Positions 24,978-33,102 of a DNA stretch of 64,000 nt are shown here, piece after piece. Under the pieces are notes generated by a model that saw only the letters and a list, made by a program, of their open reading frames with translations, was not told where the DNA came from and did not search any database. This DNA is from Amycolatopsis vancoresmycina. Its GTDB lineage: Bacteria > Actinomycetota > Actinomycetes > Mycobacteriales > Pseudonocardiaceae. The DNA is taken from assembly GCF_000716785.1 (NCBI RefSeq), contig NZ_JNYY01000029.1, forward strand, positions 18,367 to 82,366, written 5' to 3'. Every line of letters starts with the position of its first letter. Position 1 is the first letter of the stretch. Made by a program: the position numbers and the translations under genes.

Positions 24978-27785
24978 TCAGCGACCGTCCACGCGCTGGG
25001 AAGACTTCGCCAGCGCCCCACCGAGTTCCGCGCGTCCGGGGATGCCGAGCTTGCGGTACGCGCCCGACAGGTGCAGCTCCACCGTCCGCCGCGTCAGGTG
25101 CAGGGCCGTCGCGATCTCGCGGTTGGTCAGGCCCTGCGCCGCCATCACGGCGATGCGGTTCTCCTGCCGCGTCAGGCCGTGCTCGTTGTCCTTCGCCGGT
25201 GTCAACGCCCGCCGCGCCGAACGCAGTTCCTCCGCCGCCCGCCGCGCCAGCGGGCGCGCGCCGCACTGCTCGCTCAGCTCCACCGCCTGCCGCAGCGTTT
25301 CGATGGCCTTCTCGGACTGCCCGTGCCGGGCCTGCAGCGTGCCCAGCTCGGTCAGCGCCGTCGCCAGCTGCAACCGGGCCGGCGACGACCGCAGCGTCGT
25401 GATCGACTTCTGCAGCGCCCGTTCGGCTTCGTCGTCCTCGCGGACCAGCCCGAGCGTCGTGAGCGCCGTGCCCAGCGGGCGCGGGGCACCCCAGCGGGCC
25501 GAGGCGGTCATGTCCTCCTCCGCCAGCCGCGCCGCGTCGTCGGTCTGGCCGAGGGCCAGCGCCGCGCGCGCCGCGTGCGCGCGCCACGGCACGAAGCCCG
25601 GGAACCGCATGCCGTGGTGGGCCAGCCGCCGTCCGCAGCTCAGTAGGTCCTCGAACCCGAAGCGCGTGTACCCCGTCGCGACGCGCAGGCGGCCCCGCGC
25701 GTACAGCAGGTACGTGTGCGTGAACAGGCCCTGGCTCGCGACGAAGTCCATCCGGTCCAGCAGCGACGTCGCCGCCTCGAACCGGCCGAGGTCGACCCAG
25801 CACTCGACGAGTTTCGCCGCGCACAGCACGCCGACCGGGCACGTCGTCGTCCCGCCGCGCTCGTCGAACCGGCGCAGCAGCGATTCGAAGTGGACGCTCG
25901 CCCGCTGCAGGTCGCCGCTGGCCTGCAGCGCGATCCCGCGGGCCAGGGTCGGCAGCGCGCCGTGCGGCACGTGCACGTCCCACGGTTCGCGCTCGACGTC
26001 CAGCACCCGGCACAGCCGGTCGACGTGCGCCGGCTCGTCCGAGAGCACCGCCGTCGCCAGCGTGAAGAAGTAATGCTGCTCGAACAGGTCGCCGTTGTCG
26101 CCGGTCAGCGCGTCCGCGAAGTGCCCGACGGCGTCCTGCGCCGACTCGCCGTTGCGGACGGCGTCCAGCGCCAGCAGCGCCGAGCGGCTCCGCTGGGCCG
26201 CCGGGTCGGTCAGCGGCGCCCACTGCTCCTCGAAGTCGCGGAACTCCGGGGGCGGGCCGAGCCGGCTGCCCGCTTCGGCCAGGTAGGTCATGCACAGCAG
26301 CGGCCACACCGCGTCCGGGCCGCCGGCGTCGAGCCGCGCCGCGATCTGGCCCGCCGCGCTGATTCCGAGCCGGGCGTCCTGGCCGCCGCAGAGCGACAGC
26401 AGCATCGCGGTGGCGATGTACGCGGCCGTTTCGCGGTTGCCGACCGTGTCGACGGCCTCGCGCACCCGCTTCGCCGCGCCGGGCGGGTCGAACTGGAACT
26501 CCGCGTGCGCGAGCTGCAGCAGCACGGCCATCCGGCGCCCGGACGTGAGCCGTTCCTCCAGCGCCCGCCGCAGGTGCCGCGCGGCCAGCTCCGGCCGTCC
26601 GGAGAACACGGCGTCGCGCGCGCTCAGCCGCAGCACGTCCACCGCCCACGGGATCCGGATCGACGTCGCTTCCAGCAGGTGGGCGGCCACGCGCTCGGCC
26701 GGCGCGCCCGTCTCCGTCAGCAGCTTCGCCGCCCGGGAGTGGTTGACCGCCCTCGTCGTCCGCGGCATGTCCTTGAGCAGGGAGTTGCGGACGAACGAGT
26801 AGGTCAGCGTCGGCTGGCTGCTGTTGTTGAGCACGTGCAGCCGGACCATGGTGTCGATGGCCTGCAGCGCGTCGAGCTCGTCGACGCCGGCGAGCTTGGC
26901 CAGCAGGTCGAAGGCCGCGTCCTCGCCGAGCACCGCCGCCGCGTGGAGGATGGCGGGCGCGTGCGGGAACTCCTGCATCCGCGTGTGCAGGACCTGCCCG
27001 ATCAGCGACGACCCCAGCTCGTGCGGGTCCGCGCCGGGCAGCAGCCGCGGCCGCAGCGCCTGCAGCAGGTACGGGTTGCCGCCGGTCGCCTCGCGGCACG
27101 CGGAGACGAGCTCGCCGGGCGCGATGCCGAGGATCTCCGCCGCGGCCGCGTCGCCGAGGCCGTTGAGCGTGATCGTGGCCGGTGTGCAGCCCGCCATCTC
27201 CAGCAGCGCGACCTCGCGGTGCGGCGGGTGCCCGGTCAGCGCCGTCAGGAGGATGAACACTGGCAGGTCGAGGACGCGGTTGCGGAGGTAGGCCAGGCAC
27301 CGCATCGACCAGGCGTCGGCGAGGTGGACGTTGTCGATCCCGAGGAACAGCGGACCCCGCTCGGTCGCGTCGCGGACGATCCGGAAGAAGAGGTCGAGCG
27401 CTTCGCTCTCCCCGGCGGGCCCGCACAGCTCGCCGATGGGCGGGCGCGGCGGCGCACCCGGCTCCTCGAGCGCGTCGGCCAGCTGGCGGACGAGCCCGCC
27501 GGGCAGGTGGCTCTCCAGCCGCGACCCGGTGGCGACCGCGACGGTGAACCCGGCGTCCGCGGCCAGCGCCGCGGCGGTCCGCAGGGTGGCGCTCTTGCCC
27601 ATGCCGAACTCGCCGACCAGCACCGCGCTGGCGGCCGAGCCGCCCAGCGCGACCGGGAAGAGGGCGGTCAGGCGGCCGAGTTCGGGCTCGCGGCCGGGGA
27701 GCCGCGGGGCGGGACGCTTCGGTACCGAAGCCCCGCGGGCGGGGTGCTCGGGATTTACTTCGGTATCCACCGTAAGGACTTTCAT
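24978..27785 (-). CDS. Large ATP-binding LuxR-family (LAL) transcriptional regulator
   Basis: A 935-residue STAND-type regulator. It has a Walker A GEFGMGKSATLR near residue 60, Walker B LFLGIDNVHLADAW, a long region of helical TPR-like repeats, and a C-terminal LuxR helix-turn-helix (LTRQENRIAVMAAQGLTNREIATAL, then RTVELHLSGAYRKLGI). LAL regulators activate catabolic or secondary-metabolite genes on ligand binding. I start it at the ATG at 27785; upstream in-frame codons would overlap the anti-sigma gene. No biosynthetic cluster is adjacent. It may be cotranscribed with the sigma/anti-sigma pair 16 bp upstream. Confidence 0.9.
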   Translation of the reverse strand: MKVLTVDTEVNPEHPARGASVPKRPAPRLPGREPELGRLTALFPVALGGSAASAVLVGEFGMGKSATLRTAAALAADAGFTVAVATGSRLESHLPGGLVRQLADALEEPGAPPRPPIGELCGPAGESEALDLFFRIVRDATERGPLFLGIDNVHLADAWSMRCLAYLRNRVLDLPVFILLTALTGHPPHREVALLEMAGCTPATITLNGLGDAAAAEILGIAPGELVSACREATGGNPYLLQALRPRLLPGADPHELGSSLIGQVLHTRMQEFPHAPAILHAAAVLGEDAAFDLLAKLAGVDELDALQAIDTMVRLHVLNNSSQPTLTYSFVRNSLLKDMPRTTRAVNHSRAAKLLTETGAPAERVAAHLLEATSIRIPWAVDVLRLSARDAVFSGRPELAARHLRRALEERLTSGRRMAVLLQLAHAEFQFDPPGAAKRVREAVDTVGNRETAAYIATAMLLSLCGGQDARLGISAAGQIAARLDAGGPDAVWPLLCMTYLAEAGSRLGPPPEFRDFEEQWAPLTDPAAQRSRSALLALDAVRNGESAQDAVGHFADALTGDNGDLFEQHYFFTLATAVLSDEPAHVDRLCRVLDVEREPWDVHVPHGALPTLARGIALQASGDLQRASVHFESLLRRFDERGGTTTCPVGVLCAAKLVECWVDLGRFEAATSLLDRMDFVASQGLFTHTYLLYARGRLRVATGYTRFGFEDLLSCGRRLAHHGMRFPGFVPWRAHAARAALALGQTDDAARLAEEDMTASARWGAPRPLGTALTTLGLVREDDEAERALQKSITTLRSSPARLQLATALTELGTLQARHGQSEKAIETLRQAVELSEQCGARPLARRAAEELRSARRALTPAKDNEHGLTRQENRIAVMAAQGLTNREIATALHLTRRTVELHLSGAYRKLGIPGRAELGGALAKSSQRVDGR

Positions 27786-27801
27786 GTTGGGTTGGGGCAG
27801 A

Positions 27802-28179
27802 CTACTGGAAACCGGCCGGCCACGGGAGACTCCGCGGCGCGCAGCCGGCACCGGCCACGACCTGACCAGGGGAGACGATGGACGCAGCGGATGCGAACCG
27901 GATCTTCCCGGTGGCCGGCCGGGCCACGCAGCAGGCCGTGACGGCCACCCCGAGCGCGAGCAGCAGGAGCGGGCCGGCCACCTTCCGGCGCCGGGCCGCC
28001 CCGTCGCCCGGCGGCAGGTAGCCCAGCCGCGCGGCCTCCGCCAGCGCGCCGGCCACCGGGCCGAACCCGGCGACCCGGCCCCGGCAGCGGGCGCAGCCGA
28101 GCAGGTGCGCTTCGAACTCTTCCGGATCGTCGAGGACGCCGAGCCCGTAGGCCGCGGCGTCCGCGTGCCGCCCCCTCAT
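27802..28179 (-). CDS. Zinc-binding anti-sigma factor (RslA-like)
   Basis: A 125-residue protein with the ZAS motif H25-x3-C29-x2-C32 (AHLLGCARC), a single transmembrane segment at about 67-86 and a short external tail. Such anti-sigma factors hold an ECF sigma factor at the membrane and often release it on thiol oxidation. The start overlaps the sigma gene stop by 4 bp (ATGA). The extracytoplasmic part is only about 40 residues, shorter than in most RslA proteins, so the signal may be sensed through the cytoplasmic zinc site. Confidence 0.88.
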   Translation of the reverse strand: MRGRHADAAAYGLGVLDDPEEFEAHLLGCARCRGRVAGFGPVAGALAEAARLGYLPPGDGAARRRKVAGPLLLLALGVAVTACCVARPATGKIRFASAASIVSPGQVVAGAGCAPRSLPWPAGFQ

Positions 28180-28754
28180 CGGACCGTCACTTCCCCGAGC
28201 GCCTTCCGCAATTGCCGCATCGCCGTGTACAACCGCGATTTGACGGTTCCCTCCGGAATTCCGAGAATTTCCGCTGCCTGTCGAACGGTGTTTCCGGCGA
28301 GATACGTCTCGTAGATGACGGACTGATATTTCGCGTCCAGTTCGCGCAATGCGCGAGTAATCGTTAGCGCGGCTAACGAGCTGTCCGTGCGATCGGTGGA
28401 CTCGGCGTTTTCCGGGATCTCCAGAGCGACCTCCTGCGGGCGGACGCGGCGATTCCTCCAGCCGTCGATGACGATCCGGCGAGCCACCGTGAGCAGCCAT
28501 CCGCGCAGCATTCCGGGCTCGCGTTCGAGCGTGTCGGAGTGCTGCCACGCGCGGATCATGGTCTCCTGCACCACGTCCTCGGTCCACTGCCGGTCATGGT
28601 TGGTCAGGGCCAGGACCTGCGCAAACAGCGTCGCGCGGAAGTCCTTGTAGAGCAACGGGACGAGGTCGTCCCCCGTGTCGGGGCCGGTGTCGACCGCGGT
28701 GGCGGACGGGGCGTAGCCGACGTGGCCGCGACTTTCTCTGCCCAGTGCTTCCAT
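28176..28754 (-). CDS. ECF sigma factor, SigL/SigK-like
   Basis: A 192-residue sigma factor with region 2 (WTEDVVQETMIRAWQH, GWLLTVARRIVIDGWRNRRVRP) and region 4 (VRQAAEILGIPEGTVKSRLYTAMRQLRK). An identifiable promoter upstream (TGAACC-N16-CGTC) matches the known M. tuberculosis SigL consensus and implies autoregulation. The ATG at 28754 fits the start of conserved sequence; a longer frame to 28850 begins downstream of the promoter and is possible. The partner anti-sigma is encoded next. Confidence 0.92.
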   Translation of the reverse strand: MEALGRESRGHVGYAPSATAVDTGPDTGDDLVPLLYKDFRATLFAQVLALTNHDRQWTEDVVQETMIRAWQHSDTLEREPGMLRGWLLTVARRIVIDGWRNRRVRPQEVALEIPENAESTDRTDSSLAALTITRALRELDAKYQSVIYETYLAGNTVRQAAEILGIPEGTVKSRLYTAMRQLRKALGEVTVR

Positions 28755-28864
28755 AAAGCTCGCAACCTCACCTGACTGGCGGACCGTGGGGCTACCGGAG
28801 CGTAGCGCAAAAACACTTAATAGACCATATGCATTAGTTTCCCGGCCCAATTAGCTGCGGGCCC

Positions 28865-28890
28865 GACGTGGCTCACCGTAGCGGGGTTCA
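28865..28890 (-). promoter_or_regulatory. ECF-type promoter of the sigma/anti-sigma operon
   Basis: On the - strand TGAACC (28890-28885) and CGTC (28868-28865) are separated by 16 bp. This is the spacing and sequence known for SigL-class sigma factors, which points to autoregulation by the gene product downstream. Confidence 0.65.
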
Positions 28891-28900
28891 CAATCTGTCT

Positions 28901-28916
28901 TGTGATGCACGTCACA
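28901..28916. promoter_or_regulatory. CRP/FNR-type box
   Basis: TGTGA-N6-TCACA is a perfect match to the CRP-family consensus. It lies between the divergent ECF-type promoters, 11 bp upstream of the sigma-operon -35 and 23 bp upstream of the -35 of the DUF4142 operon. Confidence 0.65.
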
Positions 28917-28938
28917 GGTCACTAAAAGGTGACGGTGA

Positions 28939-28964
28939 GAACCGGATCACACCCGCCGCCCGTA
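28939..28964 (+). promoter_or_regulatory. Second ECF-type promoter, for the redox operon
   Basis: GAACC (28939-28943), 17 bp, CGTA (28961-28964) on the + strand. It resembles the promoter on the opposite strand and would start transcription near 28971, about 33 nt before the ATG at 29004. This would place the redox operon in the regulon of the adjacent sigma factor. Confidence 0.45.
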
Positions 28965-29003
28965 GCTGGATATGACGACTCCTTTTGCGAAGGGACAACG
29001 GGG

Positions 29004-29672
29004 ATGCCGCTCCGATTCGTGGCGTTGCTGGCCGCCGCGACCGCGCTGGTGCTCGGGTGTGCGCTCCCGGCGTCCGCCGGGGAACTGCAGCAGACCGACC
29101 GCGCCCTGCTGACCCGGCTGAAGCAGCACACGCTGTGGGCCGTGCCGTCGAGCAGGCTCGCGGTCGAGCGCGCGACCAACCGCCGCGTCCGCGCCGTCGC
29201 CGTCCGCATCGCCGACGACCAGGCCCGCCTCGACGTCGCCCTGCGCGCCGTCGCCGACCGGCTCGCCGTCACCCTCCCGGGGGAGCCGACGGACCAGGAG
29301 CGCGGCTGGGCCGACGAGATCGCCGCCGACTCCGGCGACGCGTTCGACCGCGCCTACGTCAACCGCCTCCGCGCCGAGTACGGCACCCTCTTCGGCCTCG
29401 CCTCCGACGTCCGCGCCGGCACCCGCGACGACGACGTCCGCGCGTTCGCCCAGACCGCCGTCGACACCTCGCTCGGGCACCTGACGCTCCTCGAGAGCAC
29501 CGGGCTCGCCGAAACCACGTCCCTGCTCGTCTCCGCCACCGAGGACGACACCCTCGGCGGCGGCGCCATCGCCCTCGGTGCCGGTTCCGTGGCCCTCGCC
29601 GCCGTCGCCACGTTCGGCCTGCTCCGCCTGCTCGGGACCCCCGGCAGGACCTCGCCGCGCCCCCGGAGGTAA
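29004..29672 (+). CDS. DUF4142 secreted/membrane-anchored protein
   Basis: A 222-residue protein with a signal peptide (cleavage likely after ASAG), a four-helix DUF4142 domain (QTDRALLTRLKQHTLWAVPSS...VAVRIADDQARLD) and a C-terminal membrane anchor. DUF4142 proteins are exported, ferritin-like in shape and of unknown role. The ATG at 29004 begins the signal sequence; the upstream in-frame ATG at 28929 overlaps the promoter. It heads an operon with the membrane ferredoxin. Confidence 0.85.
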   Translation: MPLRFVALLAAATALVLGCALPASAGELQQTDRALLTRLKQHTLWAVPSSRLAVERATNRRVRAVAVRIADDQARLDVALRAVADRLAVTLPGEPTDQERGWADEIAADSGDAFDRAYVNRLRAEYGTLFGLASDVRAGTRDDDVRAFAQTAVDTSLGHLTLLESTGLAETTSLLVSATEDDTLGGGAIALGAGSVALAAVATFGLLRLLGTPGRTSPRPRR

Positions 29673-29679
29673 CCCGCCC

Positions 29680-30492
29680 ATGTCCCCCTCAGCCGCGCTG
29701 GTCCCGGTGTCCCCCCACGACACCGGGATCGCCGAGGCGGCCACGCTGTCCGGCCGCCTCACCTACCTCTGCATGTGCCTGACGCTGTGCTGGGGCGTGC
29801 TCTCCGCCACCGGCTGGGTCCGCCGGTTCAGCGGCCAGGACGCGCTCCGCACCGGGCACGTGCTGCTCGCCGCGTTCACCCTCGCCACCGGCACCCTGCA
29901 CGGGCTGACGTTCCTGTTCCTGGAGGACGACCCCTTCGGCGTCGCCGACCTGCTGCTGCCGTTCTACGACGGCAGCGCGCGGCACGCGCTCGGCATCGCC
30001 GGGCTCGAGCTCGTCATCGCCGTGTCGGTGACGGCGGGCCTGCGCCGGGGCGCCCGTGAAGGCCGCTGGCTCCGCTTCCACCAGGCCGGGTACCTCGCCG
30101 TCGCCCTGCTCGCCGTGCACGCCTGGCTGGGCGCCGTCTCGAGCGGGCACCTCGCCGTCGTCTGGCTCGCCGGCATCACGCTGCTCGTCCCGCCGGTGCT
30201 GCTGTCGGTTCTGCGCGTGCTGCCCGCGGCCGTGCTCGCCCGCGCCGGGCTCGTCACGCTCCCGCCGCCCGAGCCCGGCCCGGAGCCGTCGACCCTGCGC
30301 GTCGACGTCGACAGCCAGCGCTGCCACGCCTACGGGGTCTGCCAGTCCGAGGCGCCGCAGGTCTTCCAGCTCGGCCTGGACGGGCAGCTCGCCTACGAGA
30401 GGCGCCCGGAGGCCGAACTGGTCCCGAACGTCCAGGCCGCCGCGCGCGCCTGCCCCATGCGAGCCATCCACCTGTTGGGAGCCACCCGATGA
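29680..30492 (+). CDS. Membrane haem-domain / [3Fe-4S] ferredoxin fusion
   Basis: The ATG at 29680 follows GGAGGT by 9 nt. The 270-residue product has five or six membrane spans with His60, His74, His134 and His147 positioned in helices like the haem ligands of ferric-reductase-like domains. A C-terminal ferredoxin domain (residues 205-270) has C215-x5-C221 and C258-Pro, the three-cysteine pattern of P450-type [3Fe-4S] ferredoxins. The reductase gene follows with ATGA overlap, so electrons probably pass NAD(P)H to FAD to ferredoxin to membrane haem or the reverse. The terminal acceptor is unknown. Confidence 0.82.
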   Translation: MSPSAALVPVSPHDTGIAEAATLSGRLTYLCMCLTLCWGVLSATGWVRRFSGQDALRTGHVLLAAFTLATGTLHGLTFLFLEDDPFGVADLLLPFYDGSARHALGIAGLELVIAVSVTAGLRRGAREGRWLRFHQAGYLAVALLAVHAWLGAVSSGHLAVVWLAGITLLVPPVLLSVLRVLPAAVLARAGLVTLPPPEPGPEPSTLRVDVDSQRCHAYGVCQSEAPQVFQLGLDGQLAYERRPEAELVPNVQAAARACPMRAIHLLGATR

Positions 30493-31724
30493 GCGAACGC
30501 ATCGTCATCGCCGGAGCCGGCCTCGCCGGCCTGCGCGCGGCCGAACGGCTGCGCGAACTCGGGTTCGACGGCGAAGTCGTCGTCCTCGGCGCCGAGCCCG
30601 ACATCGCCTACCACCGGCCGGCGCTGTCCAAGCAGCTGCTGACCGGCGCGGTCAGCCGCGCCGACACCCTGCTCGCCGACCCGCTCGAAGTCGACGCCGA
30701 ATGGCGGTTCGGCACGCCCGTCACGGCGTTGTCGCCGAACCGGCAGATCGTGCACCTGCGCGACGAGGAACTCCGCTACGACGGCCTGATCATCGCCACC
30801 GGCGTCGAACCCCGCCGGATGCCGGGCGCGCCGCACGGCCACCCGCGCGTGGTCGTCGTGCGCACCCTCGCCGACACGATCGCCCTCCAGCGGGCGCTCG
30901 CCGCCGGCCCCGGCCGGGTCGCGGTCGTCGGCGACGGTTTCATCGGTTGCGAAGTCGCTTCCAGCCTGCGGGAGATGAACCGGGACGTCGTCCTCTTCGG
31001 ACGGTCGAGACCGCTGCTGTCCGACGTCCTCGGCCGCGACATCGGCGACTGGCTCACGGCCCTGCACACCGCCCGCGGCGTCCAGCTCGAACTCGGCACC
31101 ACGATCCGCCGCTGGCGGCCCGCACCGAACCACGTCGGCCTGGAGTTCGCCGACGGCCGGGCGATCGACGTCGCCTGCGTGGTCGTCGCCGTGGGCAGCG
31201 TCCCGGCCGTGTCGTGGCTGCGCGGCGCCAAGCTCCCGCTCGACGACGGCGTCGTCTGCGGGCCGACCTGCCACGTCGTCGGCTCGTCGACGATCGTCGC
31301 GGCCGGCGACGTCGCCCGCTGGCCCAACCTCCGCTTCGACGCGACACCGCAGCGCGACGAGCACTGGCTCAACGCCGTCGAGATGAGCCGCGCCGCGGCT
31401 CAGAACCTGCTCACCGGCCCGCAGGGGTCGCCGGCCTACACCCCGGTGCCGCGGTACTGGTCCGAACAGCACGGCGTCCGCATCCAGGTCGCGGGCCGTC
31501 CGTCACTGGCGACCGACACGGTGCTGCTCGAGTCGCCCGTCCCCGGCACGCGGCCGATCACCGGGTTCGTGCGGCACGGCAGGCTCGTCGGCCTGATCGG
31601 CCTCGACAGCCCGGCCGCGGTGCTGCACTGGACGGCCGAGCTCGCCCGCCAGCACCCGGCGCCCGCCGAGCCGCCGCCCGAGGCCCGGCCGCGTCACCAC
31701 ACCGAGGCCGTGGCCGGGTACTGA
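30489..31724 (+). CDS. FAD-dependent ferredoxin reductase
   Basis: A 411-residue pyridine-nucleotide disulfide-oxidoreductase-fold protein of the ferredoxin/rubredoxin reductase group. FAD motif IAGAGLAGLRAAERL is at the N-terminus, YHRPALSKQLL near residue 40, the NAD(P) motif VVGDGFIGCEVASSL in the middle, and the second FAD motif VAAGDVARWPN follows. It is coupled by 4 bp to the membrane ferredoxin gene and is its evident electron donor. The rnpB gene begins 16 bp after its stop, so the rnpB promoter probably lies inside its 3' end. Confidence 0.9.
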   Translation: MSERIVIAGAGLAGLRAAERLRELGFDGEVVVLGAEPDIAYHRPALSKQLLTGAVSRADTLLADPLEVDAEWRFGTPVTALSPNRQIVHLRDEELRYDGLIIATGVEPRRMPGAPHGHPRVVVVRTLADTIALQRALAAGPGRVAVVGDGFIGCEVASSLREMNRDVVLFGRSRPLLSDVLGRDIGDWLTALHTARGVQLELGTTIRRWRPAPNHVGLEFADGRAIDVACVVVAVGSVPAVSWLRGAKLPLDDGVVCGPTCHVVGSSTIVAAGDVARWPNLRFDATPQRDEHWLNAVEMSRAAAQNLLTGPQGSPAYTPVPRYWSEQHGVRIQVAGRPSLATDTVLLESPVPGTRPITGFVRHGRLVGLIGLDSPAAVLHWTAELARQHPAPAEPPPEARPRHHTEAVAGY

Positions 31725-31740
31725 GCTACCATCCTGCCTG

Positions 31741-32142
31741 CGGACGAGCTGGCAGGGCGGTCGCGAGCCGGGGCGACCCGGTTCGAGGAAAGTCCGGACT
31801 CCGCAGGGCAGGGTGGTTGCTAACGGCAACCCGGGGTGACCCGCGGGACAGTGCCACAGAAAACAGACCGCTCCGGCCCGCGAGGGCCGGGGTAAGGGTG
31901 AAACGGTGGTGTAAGAGACCACCAGCGTCCCGGGCGACCGGGACGGCTAGGTAAACCCCACCCGGAGCAAGGCCAAGAGGGAGCCCGAGGGCTCCTGCGC
32001 AGGCGTTCGAGGACGGCCCGTCCGAGCCTGCGGGTAGGCCGCTGGAGCCTGCCGGCAACGGCAGGCCGAGATGGATGGCCGCCGCCCCGCGAGCCGCAAG
32101 GCGACCGGGGAACAGGATCCGGCTTACACGCCAGCTCGTCCG
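31741..32142 (+). ncRNA. rnpB: RNase P RNA (type A)
   Basis: The catalytic RNA of RNase P, which matures tRNA 5' ends. The universal segment GAGGAAAGTCCGGACTC is near the 5' end, ACAGAAAACAGACC follows, GGCTAGGTAAACCCCACC is in the middle and GGATCCGGCTTACA is near the 3' end. The terminal helix P1 pairs CGGACGAGCTGG (31741-31752) with CCAGCTCGTCCG (32131-32142). The last 5 nt of P1 are also the start of the long hairpin at 32138-32209. Precise ends may differ by a few bases. Confidence 0.96.
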
Positions 32143-32209
32143 CCCGGACTCTTGTGAGTGGTAAGGCGAGTTCAAACTCGTCTTACCACTCACGAGAGTC
32201 CGGGCGGAC
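32138..32209 (+). terminator. rnpB 3' hairpin containing palindromic repeat copy 3
   Basis: Repeat copy 3 (32154-32193, centre CA) is nested inside an outer perfect 14-bp stem (GTCCGCCCGGACTC 32138-32151 with 32196-32209). Together they form one 35-bp-armed hairpin with only two imperfect positions, and both are G.U pairs when read as + strand RNA. There is no U-tract. It directly follows P1 of RNase P RNA and overlaps its last 5 nt. Confidence 0.8.
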
Positions 32210-32235
32210 GGTTCCGCGGTGTGGTTACCCGGTAG

Positions 32236-32241
32236 TAGGGT
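32236..32241 (+). promoter_or_regulatory. -10 hexamer TAGGGT, leaderless gene
   Basis: TAGGGT followed by six bases and the ATG at 32248, the same geometry as before 428 and 44989. Confidence 0.5.
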
Positions 32242-32247
32242 GCGGGC

Positions 32248-33102
32248 ATGGCGGGTGACGAGCAGCGGTTCAAGTCGGCTTTCGATTCCTTGCACGCCTT
32301 GGCGTACTTCGCGCCCGAGGTCGACGCCGCGCTCACCGGGATCGGGCTGCGGCCTGGCCGGATGCCGTACTTCGCGAGCCGGTCCGCGGCCATGGGGGCC
32401 GTCGGCCCGGAGGTCGTCGCCGCCACCTTCTACAACTTCAACCCCGAGGTCGTCGCCCGCGTGATCCCGCGCGCCTGGACCCTGGCGACGCCGGAGCAGG
32501 TCCTGGACGCCCGCCTCGAGGGCGTCGACAAGGCACTGACCCGGCTGCTCGGCGACCACGTCAAGAGCGACGAGGTCGCCGAAGCCGCCGAACTCGCGCG
32601 CGAGGCCGCCGCCGGGTGCACCGGCGAAGGACGTCCGCTCTACGCCGCCCACGCGGGGCTCGCCTGGCCGGGCGAGCCGCACCTCGTCCTCTGGCACGCC
32701 GTCACGCTGATCCGCGAACACCGCGGCGACGGCCACATCGCCGCCCTGGTCCTCGAAGGGCTCGACGGGCTCGAAGCCCTCGTCACCCACAGCGCCACCG
32801 GACGTGGCTTCAACCTCGCCGCCGCGAAGCTCACCCGCGGCTGGAGCGACGAGCAGTGGGCCGCCGCCGCAGGCCGTCTGGAGGCCCGCGGGCTCCTCGA
32901 CGCCGAAGGCGCCCTGACCGACGCGGGCGCCGCGTTGCGTGACCGCATCGAGGTGGCGACCGAGACGGCCGCGCGGGGACCGTGGGACCACCTGGGCCCC
33001 GAGCGCACCGCGCGGCTCGAGGAACTGTGCCGCGGCCTCAGCCGCCACGTCGTCGAGGCCGGCGCCTTCCCCGATGGGGTGTTCGCGCTCGGCCGACCGT
33101 GA
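32248..33102 (+). CDS. SCO6745/SalK-family protein
   Basis: A 284-residue actinobacterial protein of the SCO6745 (SalK) family. The N-terminal half is helical (FYNFNPEVVARVIPRAWTLATPEQVL), and the C-terminal part (RGWSDEQWAAAAGRLEARGLLDAEGALTDAGAALRDRIE) is a MarR-like winged helix. The function is not established. It stands alone between rnpB and the secretion-like operon, with its own leaderless promoter. Confidence 0.82.
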   Translation: MAGDEQRFKSAFDSLHALAYFAPEVDAALTGIGLRPGRMPYFASRSAAMGAVGPEVVAATFYNFNPEVVARVIPRAWTLATPEQVLDARLEGVDKALTRLLGDHVKSDEVAEAAELAREAAAGCTGEGRPLYAAHAGLAWPGEPHLVLWHAVTLIREHRGDGHIAALVLEGLDGLEALVTHSATGRGFNLAAAKLTRGWSDEQWAAAAGRLEARGLLDAEGALTDAGAALRDRIEVATETAARGPWDHLGPERTARLEELCRGLSRHVVEAGAFPDGVFALGRP

